Origin: Clitoria ternatea
Taxonomy: Eukaryota > Streptophyta > Magnoliopsida > Fabales > Fabaceae
DNA: 64,000 nt
Direction: 5' to 3'
Assembly (NCBI GenBank): GCA_037962975.1
Contig: CM075671.1
Span: forward strand, 9,905,001-9,969,000
The notes beneath the pieces are model-generated. The model had not been told where the DNA came from, made no database searches, and saw only the letters and a list, made by a program, of their open reading frames with translations. The number at the start of each line of letters is the position of its first letter. Position 1 is the first letter of the stretch. This document shows, one piece after another, positions 13,018 through 24,040 of the stretch. The position numbers and the translations under genes are program-made.

Positions 13018-13350
13018 CATCTTCTTTCTTCTTTCTCTACTTCACCGAGTACCCAAAACGTCGTCTTTGTTGTTGCGAAGTGGTGGTGAGGCTTCAAAGT
13101 GGTTCTTTGCTAGGTGGTGTGGTGTGTTGGTGGTGCATTTCTTCTTCGGTGTTTCTCAAAGTGCGTGCAGTTTTCTTCTTCCCCATCTTCTTTCTTCTTT
13201 GTCTACTTCACCGAGTACCCAAAACGTCGCGTCTTGGTTGTTGCGAAGTGGTGGTGAGGCTTCAAGTGGTTCTCCTTCCTTCTTCTTTTCTAGGTGGTGG
13301 TGTGTTGGTGGTGCATTTCTTCTTCGGTGTTTCTCAAAGTACGTGAAGTT
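13018..13350. repeat. 166-bp tandem duplication inside the CACTA element
   Basis: The word CATCTTCTTTCTTCTTT, then CACCGAGTACCCAAAACGTCG and GTGGTGGTGAGGCTTCAA, begins at 13018 and again at 13184. The copies carry a few substitutions and indels. Open frames here (for example 12965-13450) cross both copies and look like by-products of the duplication, not a gene. Confidence 0.8.
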
Positions 13351-13379
13351 TTCTTCTTCCCCATTGCTAGACTGCGTAA

Positions 13380-15030
13380 GTAATTGCTACAATTTAAATG
13401 ATGGCCCTGTATGTGTCCACCTAATTAGTTCCCTTTGTATGTTAAATTAGTATAACTTATGCTTATCTTCCTTTAACAACTATTTTGGTAGCATCTGAAC
13501 TTGTTTTTTAGTTACAGTAGCATGTCAACTTTGAAACCACTAAGTATTTATTAACAGAAGAAAAATATTCATAATTATGTTAACTGCTTGTATAATCCTG
13601 TACAGTGAAATATCAATTCTCAAAGAAGACAATTGTTAACCAAAACAAAAGGAATGGATCTAGGGGGTGAATCTTTATGATCTAGATCACTATATTATAT
13701 ACTAAAATACTTTTTTAATCCTCTTAAAATTTATGGTTTAGATAAAAACTCTTTAAAAATTTACCATGGACTTTTAGTTTTTAAAAAATTTAATGGTTTA
13801 TGAAATTAAAAAAATGAGAGAGAGAGAAAAGGGAAAAAATTATTTTTTTTAAAGTTTTTAAGGACCAAAAGTCTAAGGTAAATTTTGTAAAGTCATGGAT
13901 CTAGGTTTTAAAAATGTTAAAATGTTAAAAGGGAATACCAAGTTTGTTTGATATGTTAATAATTTTAAGTAGATAAAAATTTTATTATAAATGTAAAATA
14001 ATAAATTGTATGAATTATAACAAAATAATTAAAAGGAGTTATTTTTGTTGATTAGGCAATTAAAAATTTTAATAACATAATGAATTGCACGGCCTAATTA
14101 ATTTAGTTTATTATACATTGTTTACTTTCTTTAATTGAATTTTATTATGTGTTACTAATTTGTGGATGTAATTTATATTTGTTATAATTTTAGAATTTGA
14201 TAAGTTTATTTAGTCCCTTTTACATGAGTTTGTGATTTATTAAATTGTATGAGCGACCTATAGTTTCCCGTTTGAGATTCGACACAAATGGTAATTAAAT
14301 TAATTGATTTCATCATTTGTGTTGAATCTTGAATTGTCTGTTTAGACAGTTTGGGATGAACAATTTTTTTATGCATCATTTCTATGTACAAGTTAGGATT
14401 TATTTTAAAATTTGATCAAGTTTTGGTTAGTTAAGTTTTGTATTGTTCTCTGGGTGCATATTTGATTGTGGTTGAATTTGATTTCACCACTTTCATTTCG
14501 TGTACTTAGAGACCAATGCGAAATGCTGCCGAAATTTTATCAAATTTTAAAATAACTCCTAAGTTGTATGTGGTTATGATGTATAGAAAAATGTTCATCC
14601 TGAATGGGTAGGACCACAACTGTAAGTTTTTGCTGCCTACTTTAATTTATTTGGTTTTGACATATTACTATTACAATTTGTTGCTCACCTATTAATGATT
14701 ATGTCTTCTTTACAGCACTTTCGAGACTCTTCCTCAATGTTCCCTAAAGGATACATTGACGAAATCAGAAACCAATGGGCCACCAGCCTTCTTCAACTCA
14801 AGGAAGGAGCCCGATAGACTTCTGTCATTTATTATATTATTACTGTATAGTTATATACCTATTAGTGTAGCTTAATTACTTATTGTGCATTTTATATACC
14901 ATATTTGATGTTTAGACAGTTTGATTGAATTTTTTTAAACGTTCATTATTATTTATCATTGGACTGTCTGGGACTGTTTACAGGTTTTTGGGAAAGAATA
15001 AAAATCAAAAAAAAAAATTTAAAAAAAAAT
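13380..15030. other. AT-rich interior of the CACTA element
   Basis: No recognised gene. At 14715-14815 a short segment of balanced composition (CTTCCTCAATGTTCCC...AAGGAAGGAGCCC) looks like decayed exon sequence, possibly captured or left from an ancestral transposase. I could not assign it. Confidence 0.4.
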
Positions 15031-15034
15031 TAAG

Positions 15035-15370
15035 GTTTTAAGCACGGTTATGGTGTTAACCGTGCTTAAAAGTCACCCTTTTAAGCACAGTTGTGCTTTA
15101 ACCATTCTTAAAAGTCCCGAAGAAACAAGCACGGTATACGAGCACGGTTCAGGAGGAACCGTGCTTAAAGGTCAGAGATACGAGCACGGTTCAAAGGAAC
15201 CGTGCTTAAAAGTGCCACACCTACGAGCACGGTTGAAATTAACCGTGCTTAAAAGCCATCTACAAGCACGGTTGGGAACCGTCCTTAAAAGTCCTAAGCT
15301 ACAAGCACGGTGGGAACAAGCACGGTTCTGGAACCGTGCTTAAAGGGTCCCCAGAACCGTGCTTAAAGGT
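15035..15370. repeat. Right subterminal hairpin array of the CACTA element
   Basis: Repeats of AGCACGGTT, spacer, AACCGTGCTTAAAAGT occur roughly every 35-50 bp, about eight times up to the terminal inverted repeat. An open frame at 15050-15343 simply translates this array and should not be called a gene. Confidence 0.85.
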
Positions 15371-15386
15371 CCTTTTTCCACTAGTG

Positions 15387-15930
15387 TTAATTCATGATAA
15401 ATACTAGTAAAAAGCATTAGAAAGATGCGAAAAGGATCCTAAGATATATATTAAAGGAACTTCAAGTATTTTATTATGTTTTGGAGGATTGAAGTTCACT
15501 GTCAAAGGATATGTTGATTCTAATTTTGTAGGTGATCTTATAAAAGGAAATCTACCTTAAAGATATTGACTGGAAAAATACAAAAGTAAAATACATGGCA
15601 GCTACTTAGACTATTGCAAGGAAGTAATCTACATATAAAGGTTATTGGAAGAACTCAGGCACAAGCAACCAAAGATTACGATGTACTGTGACAGTTATAG
15701 TACCTCGCACATTGCAAGGAATCCAACCTTTCATTCTAGGACGAAACACATAGGGGTACAATATCACATTGTTCAGGAAGTAGTAGAGGAAGGAGGTATG
15801 GGTTTATAGAAATTTCACACGAAAGATAACCTAGCAGATGTTATGACAAAGTCGATCAATACTGACAAGTTCAAATGGTGCAGGTTCTCCTATGCTTTAT
15901 CATAAATATAATTGCAACAAGAAACTGATA
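15387..15930 (+). pseudogene. Copia relic B, downstream part (RNase H region)
   Basis: This continues the fragment ended at 12445. It carries the same RNase H order as relic A: YILKGTSS, GYVDSNFVGDL, KVKYMAAT, then HSRTKHIG and NLADVMTKSI. Frameshifts, stop codons and a deletion in the middle make it non-functional. Nucleotide similarity to relic A is high throughout. Confidence 0.83.
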
Positions 15931-15979
15931 AGAAGAGAAAGATTTGAGAAGCTCTCAAAAGTGACTTTAAGTGGGAGAC

Positions 15980-16575
15980 TATTGGAGATAAAGTCACATT
16001 AGTTATATTGGTACAAAATGAGTGATGCAAAATAAAGCTTGCATATTGGCCATAAGAAAAATATGTGGTGAAAAATGAAGCTTACATATTAACCATAAGA
16101 AAAATGTGTGGTCATGGTTGCATCTTAATTTCTATAAATTAGAACTTCTTGTTCTAGTTTTATCATCCCAATCTCAAGTATTTAAGAGCAAAGCTTAGTG
16201 AGATAAATACATAGAGATAAAATAGTATTCTCCTGTGAGATTCTCTTAGTGCACATGATTTCTTATTTACAAATGAGGATTGTTCTCTCCTTGTGAATAG
16301 AGAAAAGTTCTAATATTTTTCTTCTACTTAGTAAAAGTATTTCTCTAGTCTTGTCTATGGTTTTCCCCTTCTGTTGAAGGTTTTCCATGTAAAATATTGT
16401 GTGTTCAGTTCCTTTGTTCTCATATCTATTTTAGCTTCGTGATATTAGCCTATTACTCTGGTACTTAACATTTTATTTTGTGCAAGGGTTAGGGTACCCT
16501 TTATATCCTGTATTTTTAATTTCATATTCATTTTGTCAATGAAAAACCACTACCAAATATATCATAGTACCAACA
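15980..16575 (+). mobile_element. 3' LTR of copia relic B (approximate limits)
   Basis: The polypurine tract AAGTGGGAGA (15969-15978) is followed by CTATTGGAGATAAAGTCAC, matching the LTR start of relic A. The right limit is placed at ...GTACCAACA because CCAACA mirrors the TGTTGG-type start. It has about two of the 42-bp internal units against four in relic A. No target duplication was identified. Confidence 0.65.
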
Positions 16576-18579
16576 CTAATGGGTGTTGGAAAAGCCGATG
16601 CAATGACCAATTCGTTTAATTTCTCAAAAATAATATTAGAGAAAGTTGAAATGACACAAATGTAATGTCGACTTAGATTGATACTATATTCTAACAACTC
16701 TTATCTCAAGGATATGGAACATTAATGGTCAAGATTTTGTTTTAATTAGCATCTGGTTGGCCAACTCCAGGTAGCTTTAGCCAAAACCGATGCTAAGTTT
16801 GAATAAGTAACTAACGCGCAACTTTTCTCCTTTTTTTCACCAAAATTCTTACTTCTCTTCATTTATCTCAAAATCTTATGCTGCGTTTAGTTCATAAGTT
16901 TTTTTAGAAAAATAGAAAATTATTCTTAGAAAAATTTAAAAAATAAAAATTGTTTATTTACAAATTATTTAAACGTTTTTATAGAAAAATAGAAAGCTGA
17001 TGTTCTATTTTTTAAGAAAATCAAAAAACTCTTTTAAAAGGTTTTCTAAGAAAAGTAAAAAACTAGAAAATGTGGTAACTGAATTACAAGATAAGGTAAC
17101 TAAATTACAAGATAAAGACTGTTGTAACCAAATGGGAATATGAAACAAACTGCTACTAATTCGAAAAGTTCTACTGCTACTATTTGGAAATATATTCAAA
17201 CACAAACTCATTTGCTCTCATTTTAATATTACTTTAAATTTTTGTCACAATTTCTATATGATGCATATACTATACAATATTATCATAAATAATATATATA
17301 AGACATATCTCAATTAATTTGAATTAAAAAATGTTTGAAAAAATTTGAAAAATTGAGTGCACTTGAATAACTTTTTTAGTTTTCTAGTTTTCCAAATTGA
17401 AAAACTGTCACATTATTTAAACGGGTTTTCAAAATTTTTCTAGCTATTCTAGAAAATGAAAATTTTGGAAAGCAAGCAGTAGGGGTGTTGTAACGCCCCG
17501 AAACGTAAATTAAAATTTTCGAGTAAATTTTTCGCATTTTCGAAAGATCATTTTAAAATTGTAAATTTAATTCAGAGTTTATATAACAATTAATAACAGC
17601 GGAAAAATTATCATACATACTAGTCGTGAATAATTAAATTCAATAAAATATTTGAGTAGCGGAAACGATTATGAAGATAATAGTACATGACATATTATAT
17701 TTATTACAACCCATAAATTCAAAGTTCAGGTAATAAAACAAATAGACATCCATCATGGCATCATTCTGCATTCTGCGTGTCATTCACTGTAAAAATTAAT
17801 GTAAGAGTGAGACAGAATATAGAATAAATATAAAATAGATAAAATTGCACAAACACAATCAACAATTCATAATGATATGATGGATATGCCAAACAAGTCC
17901 ATTTAATAATTCTTCAATTAGTCAAATGATGTCATGCTGGATCCATTTGGTTTGGTGGGAATACTGCAGTAAAAGTCTCATAGAGACACAAATAGGGCTT
18001 TAGCATATACCATGAATCCCTATACTTCATGGCGCTTAAGTACCGAAGTACACCATATCAAAGTAGGACTTTTGCATAAACCATGAATCCCTACACTCCA
18101 TGGCACACAACATAATAGGGCTTAACTCATCATAGAGTAACCCCCCACCAGGGTAGGCAATCATGGAACCCCTAAATTCCATATTGCGTCCGAATGCTTA
18201 TGATGCATGAATGCCTTTAATTCTCTTTATCATTTAACATACCATGATATCCACATTTCCAAAACCTCTTGGATAATACAAGTCCTCAAGGGACACAATA
18301 GACATAATAATTCATAAAATCATGGATTTACTGTTTCAACCACACATGTCAATAACCACAAGGCATTCATGTACATATAAATTAATTATGTCATTCATAA
18401 TTATTCACCATCATAATATACTAACTGTGTGATACTCAACAGCATTTATAATAATTCATAATCACTCAAGAATTCAATAATAAATCATTACTCATAGAGA
18501 AAACATCATTTTTATCCATAATAACCATCATAAGTAATTTCAGCATTTCCAAACAGCGACATACATTAGTAAATCAGTC

Positions 18580-19420
18580 ATAACATGAGCAAAACAACTC
18601 CTTTTTAGGTGATTCCACTTTCTGTAGTTTAATAACATAATTGTCTACAACTTTCATGAAGAACATAATTTCAAATTCCGAACAGAAATATTACTTATTC
18701 ACGAAATACCACACTGCCTCAAGGTGAGTTTTTTTCAAAACGTACATATGTTAGTAATTTCAGTGTTTCTAGAGTTACAAAAATGATTTTTGCATGAAAC
18801 CAGTTCTAGATTAATCTTAACATAAATATCTACAATTTTAATGAAGATCATAAATTCAAATTCTAAGCAGAAATACCATTTATCCACAAAATACAACACT
18901 GCCTCCAGGTGAGTTTTCAAAACGTACATATATTAGTATTTTCAACGTTTTTAGAGCTACACAAATGATTTCAACATGAAACCAGTTCTAAAATACTCTT
19001 AACATAGTTATCTACAACTTTCATGAAGACACCAACAACTAATTCATACCACAAAATTCCCAGTATTGAAAACAAGATTCGGATTTCCAAAATTCCAGAA
19101 TTTCAGAATTTCAGCTTGCACATACATCAGTATTTTGAGCATAACTTGAGCTACAAAAATTATTTTGATGTGAAACCACTTTCTAAAAATCCACAACTTA
19201 ATTATCTACAACTTTCATGAAGACATCCAAGGCTGATTATGCACTTACAGTTCCCAGTAAATCAATATATACACAAAACCAAGGATAAATCTTCCATACG
19301 AACATGCTGTAGTATTTTGGCTATAACTTTTGCTATACATATCCAAATCAGTTGAATCAGGTATCAAAATTCACATAACAAAAAGATCTACAACTTTCAT
19401 GAAGAAATCAGAGTCAAATT
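18580..19420. repeat. Degenerate ~185-bp tandem array within the solo LTR
   Basis: The phrase TCTACAACTTTCATGAAGA recurs with substitutions at about 18645, 18830, 19012, 19205 and 19387, spaced 182-193 bp. Neighbouring words such as CATGAAACCAGTTCTA recur in the same register. Five decayed units. Confidence 0.8.
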
Positions 19421-20082
19421 CATACGTTTTCAGCTTCATAATTAAGCAACAAGATATGAAATTAAAACTGGAATCCTAGAACAGTATACAACTCTACCCA
19501 TTTCACAAATATTCACAACCCTGTCCCCTCTTACTTGGTTTGAAGACTTTTAGCTGATTGGAAAAGAGGTCTCCTGGCTGTCCTGGTTCTATTCGAAGGT
19601 CTTGAGGAAGAAGAAAAATGGTATACTGTAATGCTGTTTTCTCTTAAGAGTTTTTGAAGAGATATGGTTCTGTTTTAAGAAGCAAGGCAGTGGGGAACAA
19701 GCCCTTTGTGAGTGGGTTTGTTAGTGCTGTTAGTGGAGATAATGGAGGATTAATATTAGAAGGTGGCTATCTTAGTGCTCATCTCGTCCTACGTACTAGT
19801 GCGATTAGTGGGATTAAAAAAATATTAAAATAATGCCTAAAAGACAAGAAAAGGGTCAAAAAGTTACTTCTGCACTTCAAAACCGACCAGAGTTCCATTT
19901 CCAAGTCCGGTTGAGCATCCGGTCTTGTACATCGGCTCAAAATCATCCGGTGTGTACATCCGTTCTAAGGAAAGCTGAGTTATCCTTCCTTGAAGCCGTC
20001 CGGTGTTCATTAATGATAATCCGAACTAAATTCATCCGGTCTCACCTGAACTGAAGTCAGCTGTGTGAGAGCAGTGTGGAGG

Positions 20083-20160
20083 GTGTGAGGGCGGTCTTGA
20101 GTGTGAGGGCGGTCTTGAGTGTGAGGGCGGTATGGAGTGAGGGCGGTATAGAATGTGAAG
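20083..20160. repeat. 18-bp GC-rich tandem repeat in the solo LTR
   Basis: GTGTGAGGGCGGTCTTGA is repeated head to tail with two near-perfect and two or three decayed copies. Confidence 0.85.
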
Positions 20161-20212
20161 GGCGGTGTTGAGTGTATCTTAAGAGGTCCATGTTCTAAAA
20201 GATGTTCACATT

Positions 20213-20475
20213 ACTCCGCCAAGGCATTTGACCCGTCAATGCTTATGACTCCGCCAGACGTGTGACCCCGCCTAAATTTACTACTCCGCCAAGGCATTTG
20301 AATTCGTCAATGCTTATGACTCCGCCAAAACGTATGATCCCGCCTAAATTTACTACTCCGTCAAAGCATTTGACCCGTCCAGGCTTATTACTCCGTCAAA
20401 ACGTGTGACTCCGCCTAATCTTATTACTCCGCCAAGATACGTGACTCCGCCTAAGTTTTACTCCGCCAATAAAGA
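20213..20475. repeat. 70-bp tandem repeat (ACTCCGCC...) in the solo LTR
   Basis: ACTCCGCCAAGGCATTTGA begins units at 20213, 20283 and, decayed, 20354, with a further partial copy. Each unit also carries TGACTCCGCC and CCCGCCTAAATTTACT. Unit length 70-71 bp, about 3.5 copies. Confidence 0.85.
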
Positions 20476-21457
20476 ACAGTTCGAACATCATCCAACTAAT
20501 CAGTAAGCAAGTAACAACGTCTAATAGCCAACAGTTCGGAAAACTATACCGTCCAGCAACCAGCAAGACGTCACTCAGTCTTGTGGACAATTAGTAAGCT
20601 TTCCACTTAGGAAACCGTACCCTTTTATTGTTATCTTCTTTTCTTGGACGGACTCAATTCCGATCTTGAATATCGGTTCAAAGTCATCCGTCCTACAGCT
20701 CATTTGGTAAAGTGTTGATCCGGTGTGCAACATAAAAGACAATCCTATCCACACCGGTTGTCCGGTGTGATGTGGCATTTTTTTTTTTTGTTATCCGTTC
20801 TTCCCCTTTTGAAACTTGAGGTCGTCCTAGCCTTGGAGGTCAGAACGGATCAGAATGTTTCTTCCAATTTCACTCAATTTACTCCTCTACCTTCAATTTT
20901 TCACTCGGAAATTGGATCTTATCAAAATAGATCTATGTAATTTCTATAATTATACCCAAAATGAAATTTTTGGAGTATTATAAACCATTCATAAAGTGTT
21001 TTTATTCATTAATAAACACTTATAAGCCTTCCATGCTTCATAAATTACAAAATAGAGCTATTATTAAAAGCAGGATGTTACAGGTGTCCAATTTCGATGT
21101 TATCCATGCGAACCCGAACTACCCGATTTTAAAGATAAGAACGGGTCAGTTTGTATGCAAGTTTTTGCTAAAATTATTTTATACGTAAAAGGTGTTTGGC
21201 AAAAAATAAAAATTAATTTTTTTAAAGAAACTTAACCGAAAACCCGACCGAAAAAACTGAGAACCACAATTAACCGAACCCGACCAAACCGACCATAGTA
21301 TTGGGTGAAAATGAGTTATTGTTTGTGTTTTACGGATAACAACGAGTGGACTTAAAAGTAACCGAATCTGACTGAACCCGACCGATGGACACCCCTAGCA
21401 AGCAAAAAACTTTTCATAGAAAACTAAAATAATTTTCTGTAACTAAACACAGTCTTA

Positions 21458-22361
21458 AAATTTCATTTACAAAATTTGAGGTATAGAGTCTACCATTTGA
21501 TAAAGAGGTGATATCATTGTGCTCTTGATAAAAAAATTGAAGGTTTAACACTGATCAATTTTTTTTTTATTGAAGTTTGTGACTTTTTTTTACTTCTCTT
21601 AATTTTATGATTCAAAGTTCATTGAGATATTTATAGGAGAACTATGATATATGATTTACACTATCACATACTTGAAAATATTTAATCTATTCCAATTGAT
21701 TTGTGATGCTATTTTGTTAGGTTAGAATTTAGTTTGTTAATATTATTACAAAAGGACTCTGTCTAATTCTAATAGAACTTGAGATATAAATTTGGTTTAA
21801 TCGTTGAAATTTTAGAAAGAAATTTAAGTTTACAAATTTTAATTTTCCTAGTTTAAATTTAGAAATTTAATGCTTGTTGTACACGTTCAAAATTAAAATA
21901 TAATACACTTTAAGTTTACAAATTTTAATTTTCCTAGTGAGCAAGTAATGTATGAATATTTTTTGGATTTACCAATAGAGTTTGTTCTCGTAAGAGAAAT
22001 TTAAAATATGAGTTTGTTATAGGAGTTGGTAAACTCGTTAATAAGACTATAAAATAATTTTATTATTTTTTATAAGGTGGCATACGGTCTCCGTGTATAA
22101 GATGTACATGCATGCATTATAAAATAAAAAATAAAATTAATTTTCACTTGTATAAATTCGACTTCAAACTTAATTATTAGATTTCGATTAAACATGAAAA
22201 ATTAAAAAAATACAACATCTTGTAATTGATATAACAACATGACTGCTAATTTTATTTATTTATAACTAATTTTGAGCAATAACTTGTTAATATTATGAAA
22301 TAACGATAAAACAAAGTAATTTCAACATCAACTTAGAAATAATTTTTTGTATATTAATGTA
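21458..22361. other. AT-rich intergenic DNA
   Basis: No gene, inverted repeat or LTR recognised. A short phrase (AGTTTACAAATTTTAATTTTCCTAGT) occurs twice, in part, near 21826 and 21912, suggesting a local duplication. Confidence 0.4.
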
Positions 22362-22420
22362 TCTACTTACTCTATATTAAAAGAAGGTCCTTCTCTTCCA
22401 CGTGTCACCTTATCTTTTAT
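22362..22420 (+). mobile_element. Candidate Helitron 5' terminus
   Basis: After an A, the sequence runs TCTACTTACTCTATATTAAA and then AGAAGG...CCACGTGTCAC. This resembles the conserved left end of plant Helitrons (TC, TATATTAAAAGAGAAG, then ACGTGTCA). The matching 3' end (short hairpin plus CTRR before T) was not found, so the extent of any Helitron is unknown. The RPA70-like relic downstream fits, since plant Helitrons often carry RPA1-like genes. Confidence 0.4.
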
Positions 22421-22506
22421 TTTAGTGTATTATATTCTGTTCCACGTCTCGCTCAAAGTGCCAGACTTTTCTTCCCTCTTTCATCCACTTCTTTTTGCTG
22501 ACAACA

Positions 22507-22695
22507 TGTCACCTCAGTCAGTCTCTGACTCCCTCTCTGCAGTCTCTTTTTGCCTCACTCTGTCTCTCACTTCTGGCTCAATTCAAAAATTATGATGAAT
22601 CTTTGTATACGCTTAAAGACCGAGAAAAAGAACGAGTGAATGAAACAACGAGTGCAAGAGATACCGAGTGGATGAAAGAGGGAATGGGGCTCGGC
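22507..22695. repeat. Left copy of a duplicated segment flanking the RPA-like relic
   Basis: CTCTGACTCCCTCTCTGCAG, then TCAATTCAAAAATT.TGATGAATCT, and GAGAAAAAGAACGAGTGAATG match 27363-27440 and 27637-27745 in the same orientation. The right copy is split by about 195 bp that the left copy lacks. Confidence 0.85.
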
Positions 22696-22734
22696 ATCAA
22701 TTATAGAGGGAAAAAGCTTAATCCCAAGTTCTGG

Positions 22735-23055
22735 GTATCTCGCTCAAGCGAGATTCACTTCCGCTTGAGCGAGGTGAGGGCAGTTCCCTTGAGCGCCCCA
22801 AGTTTTCCTGAGCAAATAGGGGATTTTAAGTATCAGACCCCCGCCTCGCTTGAGCGAACCTATCTCGCTCGGGCGAAATCGTGCCAGTATCAAATTTCCA
22901 TGTGGCTCGCTTGGGCGAGACACCACACACCAGCCAATCGGTTGGTGTTCTACTCGGCAAAATCAATCAAAGCCGGCTCGTGTCTCGCTTGGCCTTTCAC
23001 TCGGCAAGTTATTCCAAATCCGAGTCATCTCTCAATCAGTCTTTCACTCGGTTAG
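22735..23055. repeat. Cluster of CGCTTGAGCGA/CGCTCGGGCGA near-palindromes (left)
   Basis: Words such as CTCGCTCAAGCGAG, CGCTTGAGCGAG, CTCGCTCGGGCGAA and CTCGCTTGGGCGAG occur at least six times between 22740 and 22920. The same words recur at 30110-30300. Open frames across here have no recognisable domain. Confidence 0.7.
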
Positions 23056-23233
23056 TTAATTTTTTTTATTTTCTGATTTTATATTTTATTATTTTATATT
23101 ACTTAATTGGACTTGAAATAGTTATTCAATTCATTTTAATATGTTATTATCTTTTGATTTCCGGAACTTTCTTCTTCTTCCCTATTACTGTCTTCCCTCG
23201 AGTAAACTTCACACTTTAAAGTTAAGGTAGAAA

Positions 23234-24040
23234 CTCAGTCTCTTTCTTTCAGAAGCTTCTTCTTCCATGTTTGTTGACTAATTTGTTATATTATGTCTCT
23301 TTCTTACAGAAGCTTCTTCTTCTTCCCTGTTTCTGGACTAAATTTTACATTTCAAATGTAAGGCAAAAACTCTGTCCCTTTCTGAAAGCTTCTTCTTCGC
23401 TGCTTTTTCATCTTTCTTCTCTGGCATTCTAAATGAACTACGCATATTCCTTCTCTGCTTTTTCTTCTTCCATATCTCTTGACTATTTTTTACATTTTGA
23501 AATCCTCCTCTAAAGTCATCTTTACTGTTACTTTAGTTTTTTTCTTCTTTTTTCCTTTTTCATATCAAAGTTAAGAACTTTACTGTCCGTTTCTGAAAGC
23601 TTCTTCTTCGCTGCTTTTTCATCTTCCTTCTCTCACATTGTAAAAGAACTACGCATATTCCTTCTCTGCTTTTTCTTCCTCCATATCTCTTGACTATTTT
23701 TTACATTTTGAAATCCTCCTCTAAAGTCATCTTTACTGTTACTTTAATTTTTTTCTTCTTTTTTCCTTTTTCATATCAAAGTTAAGAACTTTACTGTCCG
23801 TTTCTGAAAGCTTCTTCTTCGTTGCTTTTTCATCTTCCTTCTCTGACATTGTAAAAGAACTACGCATATTCCTTCTCTGCTTTTTCTTCTTCCATATCTC
23901 TTGACTATTTTTTACATTTTCAAATCCTTCTCTAAAGTTTTTTTTACTGTTACTTTAGTTTTAGCAGCTTTGTTATTTTTCATGTATACTGTTTTTTTCA
24001 TCTTTTTTCATTTTTCATATCCAAGTTAAGAACTTTTCTG
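23234..24040. repeat. 211-bp tandem array, three copies, pyrimidine-rich
   Basis: TCTGAAAGCTTCTTCTTCG begins units at 23381, 23592 and 23803, exactly 211 bp apart. Each continues with CTTTTTCATCTTCCTTCTC, GAACTACGCATATTCC and CTCTTGACTATTTTTTACA. Partial copies of the AGAAGCTTCTTCTTC word occur at 23250 and 23305. The array ends about 500 bp before the RPA-like start codon and may lie in its 5' leader or first intron. Confidence 0.9.

Larger units (their letters stand above)
12446..15386. mobile_element. Non-autonomous CACTA (En/Spm-type) transposon, 2,941 bp
   Basis: The left end starts CACTAGTGCAAAAGATGG and the right end, read inward on the other strand, starts CACTAGTGGAAAAAGG. A 3-bp duplication TTA flanks it (12443-12445 and 15387-15389), the size expected for CACTA elements. 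Both subterminal regions hold many ACGGTT...AACCGT motifs (left 12490-12785, right 15035-15370), the kind of array bound by CACTA transposases. Inside are a pyrimidine-rich region with a 166-bp duplication and AT-rich filler. No transposase domain is recognised, so the element would depend on an enzyme made elsewhere. It splits copia relic B cleanly; the two copia halves rejoin in register. Confidence 0.9.
17489..21082. mobile_element. Solo LTR, 3,594 bp, of a Ty3/gypsy-type element
   Basis: The sequence starts TGTAACGCCCCG and ends GGATGTTACA, and a perfect 5-bp duplication GGTGT flanks it (17484-17488 and 21083-21087). No gag, protease, reverse transcriptase or integrase text is seen inside. 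The best reading is one LTR left by recombination between two LTRs. Long LTRs with TGTAAC...GTTACA ends are typical of some plant gypsy lineages (Tekay/Del type); the lineage is inference. A non-coding element with short ends is the alternative. Several internal tandem arrays are listed separately. Confidence 0.75.
17480..21397. mobile_element. hAT-like miniature element, interrupted by a solo LTR
   Basis: Left end TAGGGGTGT (17480-17488) and right end ATGGACACCCCTA (to 21397) are inverted repeats. The 8-bp flanks are GCAAGCAG (17472-17479) and GCAAGCAA (21398-21405), one mismatch apart, the length expected for hAT. Excluding the inner insertion the element is about 320 bp. It is rich in AACCCGAC/CCGAAC words and has no coding sequence. 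Confidence 0.7.
16879..21454. mobile_element. Outer Tourist-like (PIF/Harbinger-type) element, interrupted
   Basis: Left end TGCTGCGTTTAGTT (16879) and the reverse complement of the right end, GACTGTGTTTAGTT (ending 21454), form a 14-bp inverted repeat with three mismatches. TTA flanks both sides (16876-16878, 21455-21457), the usual target of Tourist/Harbinger elements. Its own sequence is about 600 bp of A/T-rich text on the left and 50 bp on the right; the rest is later insertions. No transposase seen. Confidence 0.6.

Noticed and set aside
12965..13450. 161-codon plus-strand frame
   Set aside because: It spans the 166-bp duplication inside the CACTA element and has no recognisable domain.
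15050..15343. 97-codon plus-strand frame
   Set aside because: It is a translation of the CACTA subterminal repeat array.
22495..23055. 186-codon plus-strand frame
   Set aside because: It crosses the duplicated non-coding segment and the CGCTTGAGCGA word cluster; the overlapping frames are equally open and none shows a domain.
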